A stretch of 64,000 nt of DNA from Fragum whitleyi. Its lineage: Eukaryota > Mollusca > Bivalvia > Cardiida > Cardiidae. The stretch's first letter is position 1; each line of letters opens with the position of its first letter. The stretch covers positions 37,566,215 through 37,630,214 of the forward strand of contig OX411559.1 in NCBI GenBank assembly GCA_948146395.1. The letters are read 5' to 3'. The position numbers and the translations under genes are program-made. The notes beneath the pieces were generated by a model that searched no databases, had not been told where the DNA came from, and saw nothing but the letters and a program-made list of their open reading frames with translations. Of this stretch, positions 58,638-64,000 are shown in pieces.

Positions 58638-58832
58638 AGATAGGTGTGTTCGTGATAACAGCCATTTTGCCCACTTTATACCTATCTACACAGCTCGAAA
58701 AGACCTTCGTCTACAGTGGACTTCTTATCGTCAACGCAGTTCATGTTGCCCTATCACCAATACCTCTTCTATGCATTATATGTAGAGGAAATTGTTTTAA
58801 CTTGATACAATGTCCCAATATGAATTCTAAAG
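58638..58832 (+). CDS. Receptor exon: TM6-TM7 (195 nt, phase 1-1)
   Basis: The acceptor TTCCCTTTTAG and donor AAAG/GTGAGA enclose 2+192+1 nt. The peptide begins IGVFVITAILPTLYLST (TM6 with a proline), then a short loop QLEKT, then FVYSGLLIVNAVHVALSPIP and LLCII (TM7 with a proline near its inner end), then a Cys- and Asn-containing tail. The TM6 Pro, the six-residue loop and the TM7 Pro fall at the same spacing as in metabotropic glutamate-type receptors. Codon choice is varied and the frame is the only clean one. The gene continues downstream beyond the donor. A candidate next exon is 60039-60122. Confidence 0.55.
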
Positions 58833-59142
58833 GTGAGAACAATCGTTTTTTCTCCTTTTATTTGTCCCTTTCCTAATTCATTGCGTCTTAAGTAATTATG
58901 CTTAACTAGATTAGAAGAAAAACGAAAAACTTATCTTTTGGGTCACTTTTGGATCTTTTCAAGTCCTGAAAAGAGTTGTTTTAACTAGCTGCTCCTAAAT
59001 TTTACATGTTGATGAAATGCAGCTATCGATGAAATGTTTTCTCGTACACAGACTCTGAACGGCGGTTGGAACCGAACCTCAGACCTTCGTGTCACGAATC
59101 GAGCGCACCAGGCCATCGCAGTCAAAGAAAAAGCTTATTTTA

Positions 59143-60238
59143 ATCACGTATATTTTATTTCAACATGGTCTACTATGTGCCAAAATGAGTGAACTTTTAA
59201 ATGACGTCACTATACATGTAAAGATCTGAACAACAAACACTTAGGGGTAAACTTTAAATCAATTTATCTCGGTCTTTCCTCTGATAACACATCTTACATG
59301 TACATATTTGGTGTAGTTTATCTAGTTTTAGTACATTTTTGTAGAATTTGTATTGATTTTGCTTTACATAGAAGTTTAAAAGCGGTTTAAATTTAACCTG
59401 GGTGTTTAATAACTGAACTCAAAATGGAGTGACATAGTGATACAAAAAAGGATATATTTAAATGAATAAAAGTTGGATTTAAGGACAGAAAAGTATAATA
59501 ATACTTAGAATATATAATTTCATAGTATCGTGTGTTTAAAACAGAAAAAAATAGAGTAGATGAATTAAATAGAAAACACATTTTGATTGGAGAGCCTGAT
59601 TTTTGGAGTAGAAAAATGGATGTATTTTGTAAGGGGTAGTTGAATCAATGGATCAAGAAAGTTAAACATTCCGGGTAATCTGAACGTTTGCTGTTTATAG
59701 AAGATGACATGAATACTCAACAATTTAATCAGACATAAAATGAAATAATATTGCTTGAAATTGGCAAGGATTCAACAGGTTTAGCCCCGGCCCCTTAGAA
59801 ATGACAGTTCCCTTGCCATCGGTCAGAATCTTGTCTGAATGAAAAGACAAAAATAAAATACTAAACCACAGTTGATAAACAAGGCCCCCTGACTAATTCC
59901 AAATCAACAATAAGGGGATATGGTCCAGAAATGAAACAGTAAATGGAGTGTTCCTGATGCATGGTCTAAAATGACCTAAAAGATCAACTACACCATAGCC
60001 CATTTGATGTCATTTATTTCGTTTTAAAGAACCTTAAGACAATATACATTGCCATTGTCTGCAAGTGGATATCCTAAAGATGTATATAGTAGAATTTCAA
60101 AGACACCTCAGTGTCATCAAAGGTAAGTAGATCTAGACCTGTTGAAAGTTTGTTTACATTTTTGTCTTCAGCGTGACGCCATTAAAAAAGTTCACTCATT
60201 TTTGGCACGGTGCTGTACTTTATCAAATATACATTAGG
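59143..60238. repeat. Foldback element with ~70-bp inverted ends
   Basis: ACGTATATTTTATTTCAACA and GTGCCAAAATGAGTGAACTT with AATGACGTCAC on the left are mirrored by GTGACGCCATTAAAAAAGTT, CACTCATTTTTGGCAC and TATCAAATATACAT on the right. Confidence 0.65.
60039..60122 (+). CDS. Weak candidate exon (84 nt, phase 1-1)
   Basis: A good donor (CAAAG/GTAAGT) and an open phase-1 frame (NIHCHCLQVDILKMYIVEFQ) follow two possible acceptors, at 60028-60029 and 60037-60038. Only the second, weaker acceptor keeps phase with the 58832 donor. The first gives a different open frame of equal plausibility. It lies inside the foldback element at 59143-60238, which lowers confidence. Confidence 0.15.
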
Positions 60239-60265
60239 CAAAAAAACAATTTAAACGTCTTTTAC

Positions 60266-60397
60266 AACGGCTTTTTGTTGACGATTCGGCTACAAGCCGG
60301 ATAAACGTTGGTCAGGGTCATAACGCCGATTGGCTATCCGTATTGATTTGATATACTGTGGGCTAGTTAAACAAGCTGTCGAATCAACAACAAAATT
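60266..60397. repeat. Imperfect hairpin
   Basis: ACGGCTTTTTGTTGACGATT and CTGTCGAATCAACAACAAAA are inverted. The inner words AGCCGG and GCCGAT add partial pairing. Confidence 0.5.
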
Positions 60398-60779
60398 GAA
60401 AACAAGATAGGGAGAGACAGATCTACAATTTAGAAAGTTGACGTAAAAGTTTAAAGCCAAATTCTTGTTTCGTTTTGACCATAGTTTTTTGTAGACGTTG
60501 TGTTGGAGTGCAAATAATGTACATCGTGACTATCCTTTGTGATATACAGTTTCTGTTTGTTTTTATTTACACATCCCGTGAGTCCTTACACATCATTTTG
60601 GCGCGAAATGCTTTCAAAGTTGCGAGCCTATAGAATAGAGCTATTGATTAATTGTTCCTATTTATAGATGAACGATGTAATTTTGACAGGCAGATGCGGT
60701 CGGAAAAGCTTGCGTAGGAGGCGTAGTATAGTACAGTTGCATGATTTCATTGGCTGTGTCCGCTTTAATTTTTTAGCTC

Positions 60780-61690
60780 CACTGGCCGAAAGGCCAGCGG
60801 GCTATTGTCATGGCGGGGTGTCCGTTCGTCCATCCCTCCGTCCGTAAACCTTTATTCAAAAAAATTCTCCTCGTAAAGTACTGGATAAATTCTAACGAAA
60901 TGTCACAGGAATGTTCCTTAGGTGACCCTCTATCAGATTCTTTCAAAGAATTTTATCGGTTGAAAATCATGGCTGTAGTAGGTGTGGCTAATATCCATAT
61001 ATGGTAATATGTGACTTTTCTCAGAAACTTATTGATGGATATCAACCAAATTTCACTAGAATAATCCTTGAGTGACCCTTTCTCAGTCTACAAAAGAAAA
61101 TTGTGATCAGATGAAAAATATGTATTTTATGGGCGGAGGTCATTTCTTTATATATTGTGGAAACTCTGTAAATCATTTCTCAGAATCTAACAAATGGATA
61201 TCAACCAAATTTCACTGAAATGATTCTTTGGTGATCTTTATTTATTACAAATATTTATTAGAAAAATGTGATCAGATGAAAAATATTTATTTTATCGGCG
61301 GCGATCATTTCCCCATATGTTATATAGTGAAAATTTCGAAAATTATTTTCTCAAAATCTAATGATGCATATTAACCAAATTTCACATGATTTCAATGATT
61401 CTTTAGTGATCCTTTATCAGTCTACAAAAAATATTGTGACCAAATGAAAAATATGTCTTTTATGGGCAAAGGTCATTTTTTCAGATATGTTATATAGTGG
61501 AATATCCAATATAAGGGAAATAAACATTCCCAAAGTTTAAACAGATGGATTACAACCAAATATCATAGGAATTTGTTTCTGCGAAGTTGTATCAGTCTGC
61601 TAAAAATATTTTGATTACATGAACGGAATGTATATCATTGGCAGAGGACATTTCAACATATAAAGTGAATATTTGATCACCCTTTGGGTA
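60780..61690 (+). repeat. Tandem array of 150-180-bp monomers with hairpin leader
   Basis: The leader hairpin CACTGGCCGAAAGGCCAGCG is followed by GGGGTGTCCGTTCGTCCATC. Monomers are marked by ATGGATATCAACCAAATTTC and variants at about 60892, 61043, 61203, 61372 and 61553. Each also has GTGATCAGATGAAAAATATG and GGCGGAGGTCATTTC. One more decayed monomer lies at 62165-62330. No gene is seen. Confidence 0.72.
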
Positions 61691-62970
61691 TCATCTAAAT
61701 GGTGATTTTTTCTAGACTTAAAAAAATTAATTTGTGGAAAGATTGTAGATTTGAAGGAACAAAACCTTTGTTGAAATACAAATGTATAGAAACATATTTT
61801 GAAAAAGATAGCCTGACAATACCCCCTGAGAATTAGCCAGTTTAGTTGAACGAAGAGTGACTCTTTACTGAGAGGACAATTGGTGTAAAATTTGTTCTTA
61901 CCTACTGAGGTTCAGAGTGGGGTAGAAAAAGTTGAGTTGACTGCACTCAAAGGCATTCGGCAGAATAGAATAAGTATATTGGATTGAATATTTAACTTTT
62001 TATTACCATTAGTTAGAATTTTGTTTTGATGACAAACAATTATTGTGAAGTAACATCCTTTTAGTAGTGTATAATAAAAAACGGAAAAATCTACAATCAA
62101 AATTTTGCGGACAAAGTACATAGTATATTGTGCAGTAACATTCTGTTAGTATTAAATTTTTATTTTTGGATTTCAACCAAATTTCACGTGAATGATCCCA
62201 AGGTGACCCATTATCAGACTGCAAAAAGTTATTGTAATTGGGTGAAAAATATGTGTTTAACAGGCAGAGGTCAATTCTTAATATGTTATTTATTTATCAT
62301 GATTTTTTCTTTGCAGAAATTTTCAGCATATGACACTTAAAAACACTTATTTGCTTGAAATAAGCATTCACTTATTCATTCACTTCAATTCTCTTTTAAA
62401 CAGCCTAATCATCCTCTAATAATGATAACGGGATATTCAGGCCTGTAGAGCGAATCAGGCGCTCACGCGCCTCTAGTCTGTAAACTCACTATGCAGCCTC
62501 TACCTAATACATATATGAGCTCAGAATTAAGCAAAATAACGTATTTGAATCTTCACTTACCTAAAAAACAATTAGATATATATTAAAAGAGAATTATTCT
62601 TACATTTTTGGTGAACGAACGTCGTTCACCAGTGTTATATACCATGTCAGGAAAATCCTGTTGGATGTTAATACATTTGAAATAAAGTAGCGCCTCTTAA
62701 AATTCAATTTAGTATCTTTCAACATTTTTCCCCGCAAAATCACTTTTTATTTCTTTAATGGCGTGTTTCTAGTTTTCTTTATCAAGTGAAGATAATGAAA
62801 GTTCGCCTTGGAAAACACAATATGATCTTGCAATGTTTATCAAGGGAATTTTTGATCGGCGTAAGCTTGTCGAGAGTTTAAAGCAAAAACAAAGTTTGTG
62901 TCTAAACACCGAAGAGACAGATACTATGTTTTTGACCCAAGCCTTCGCTGGTGCAACTTGTAGTAATTAG
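61691..62970. other. No gene recognised
   Basis: AT-rich sequence with one decayed monomer of the preceding array (62165-62330). A short inverted pair around GAACGAACGTCGTTCACC lies near 62612-62630. Confidence 0.45.
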
Positions 62971-63358
62971 CCGGAAATACGTGTTTATCTAGGTCGTGTC
63001 CTCTTGAACTTACATTCGGCAATACTCGGGCGATCTCCGAAGGCTCCGAGTAAAATGTAGGTTACAGGAATCGGCCGAGTTGAGACGAATGACACATCAA
63101 GACACCTTGTGTCATTAGAACGCGGTGTTACATAACTTTTCAACTAGCGACAGTCAGTCTCGAAACGGGTTTTAAGAATGATTCGACATGTGTTCTACAT
63201 GTACAACCTTTCTTGTATCTTTTATTCGTTGCTGAAGTAGGGCTTATTCCCAGCGAAAACGTTTCGTATTCGTCTATCTCAGAAGCGAATATTGCCGAAT
63301 ACCAAATGCGACAGGCACGGGAGATATTTCATTGGGGCCATTCTACTTTGAATTTCTA

Positions 63359-63465
63359 TGCCCCCGTATCGAGAGATCGGGGGCATATTGTTTTATTCAT
63401 GTCCGTCTGTCTGTCTGTCTGTCTGTCCGTCCGTCTGTCTGTCCGTCCGTCCGTCCGTCTGTCCG
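63359..63465 (+). repeat. GGGGGCATA hairpin with GTCT/GTCC microsatellite
   Basis: ATGCCCCCGTATCGAGAGAT pairs with ATCGGGGGCAT. It is followed by about 60 bp of GTCTGTCCGTCC-type tetranucleotides (63401-63465). The frames on both strands here (63213-63515 and 63356-63547) come from the microsatellite. Confidence 0.8.
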
Positions 63466-63536
63466 AAAACTTAACCCGAAAATTTAACCTTTGCCTTTTC
63501 TCCAAAAGTATTTGACATACAAAGCTGTACACCAAA

Positions 63537-63599
63537 GTCAAGGTCATGTGACAAGGTCAAGGTCATGTGACAAGGTCAAGATCATCTGTCAAGGTCAAA
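63537..63599 (+). repeat. 19-bp tandem repeat with AAGGTCA cores
   Basis: GTCAAGGTCATGTGACAAG occurs twice, then GTCAAGATCATCTGTCAAG, then a partial GTCAAAC. TCAAGGTCA is the extended half-site bound by monomeric nuclear receptors (ERR/SF-1 type). Whether it acts as one here is unknown. Confidence 0.75.
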
Positions 63600-64000
63600 C
63601 TTTAAAAAAATGCTGTTCCGGGGGCATTCGTGTTTCATTTCAATCTGTAAAACCATATCAATTCAAAATTCTATTTGAAAATTAAATAAATGATAGCTTA
63701 ATATTCAACCCTAGATACCACTCCAATTGACGAGTATATATTGCCGTGGTCAAGAGGGGACCAGATCCGTCATGCACTTGTTTACAATTCGACAGGCGGG
63801 TTTAGTTGTTAAATTATTCGGAAAAGTCATTGCGTTTTTTACAGAAATCATAAAAATCTTAATCGATGAATAAAAACTGGTTCCATCCTTTCCAAAATAC
63901 GTTTAGAATTGGTTAACTACAGTTTAAGAAAAAACAATCTCCGAGAAGAAAAGTCTAATATCAGCCGCAATACTGTAATAAGATATCTATAGTGAGTGAT

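Noticed and set aside
59044..59118. tRNA-like stretch on the minus strand with A-box and B-box resemblance
   Set aside because: The arms do not pair as a cloverleaf. It is at best a decayed SINE head.
63213..63547. Frames rich in Ser-Val-Arg-Leu or Asp-Arg-Arg-Thr
   Set aside because: These are translations of the GTCT/GTCC microsatellite.

Overview
The window looks like AT-rich nuclear DNA from an invertebrate animal, most likely a bivalve or other mollusc. The evidence is indirect: a tRNA-headed SINE with an (ATCA)n tail, GACGGACGCC-type and GGGGGCATA-type repeat ends often met in mollusc assemblies, a decayed Tc1-like transposon, GT-AG splice sites, and almost no long open frames. No rRNA, functional tRNA, CRISPR or bacterial-style operon was found. 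Most long frames are chance openings inside repeats.

Positions 1-27520 hold a nested macrosatellite. Two complete 11.33-kb units (U1 1-11328, U2 11329-22659) are nearly identical. A third (U3, from 22660) is broken by a 1.04-kb deletion and by a 1,654-bp terminal-inverted-repeat transposon with a 5-bp target duplication. Each full unit contains two direct 3.6-kb repeats (A and B, a few percent apart) plus about 4 kb of other sequence. The 3.6-kb repeat therefore duplicated first and the 11.3-kb unit later. The unit is built largely from small hairpin transposon families, called here HP-A to HP-E and the ATTC-rich MITE. It also carries a decayed Gag-like coding fragment on the minus strand and a possible promoter with a 37-codon frame on the plus strand. 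Positions 27520-29340 hold older, rearranged fragments of the same unit.

The strongest protein-coding signal is at 55786-58832 (+). Three candidate exons of 78, 141 and 195 nt all have clean splice sites and symmetrical phase-1 boundaries. Together they read as an extracellular loop with a cysteine, then TM5, a short basic loop, TM6 and TM7 of a seven-transmembrane receptor resembling family C (GABA-B/metabotropic glutamate type). Related exons at 30210-30457 and 49173-49250 suggest a small cluster of paralogues or relics. The family assignment is inference from topology and spacing.

Positions 30.6-38.4 kb hold an inverted array of 165-172-bp monomers, three SINE copies, a direct duplication dated by one SINE, and a second array of about 165-bp monomers. 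Positions 39.9-41.1 kb are a decayed Tc1-like DD34E element. Positions 43.8-55.6 kb are rich in dispersed copies of the hairpin families seen in the macrosatellite and in other foldback elements. Positions 59-64 kb hold a foldback element, a third array of 150-180-bp monomers and a terminal microsatellite block. Start and end coordinates of repeats were read by eye and may be off by a few bases.
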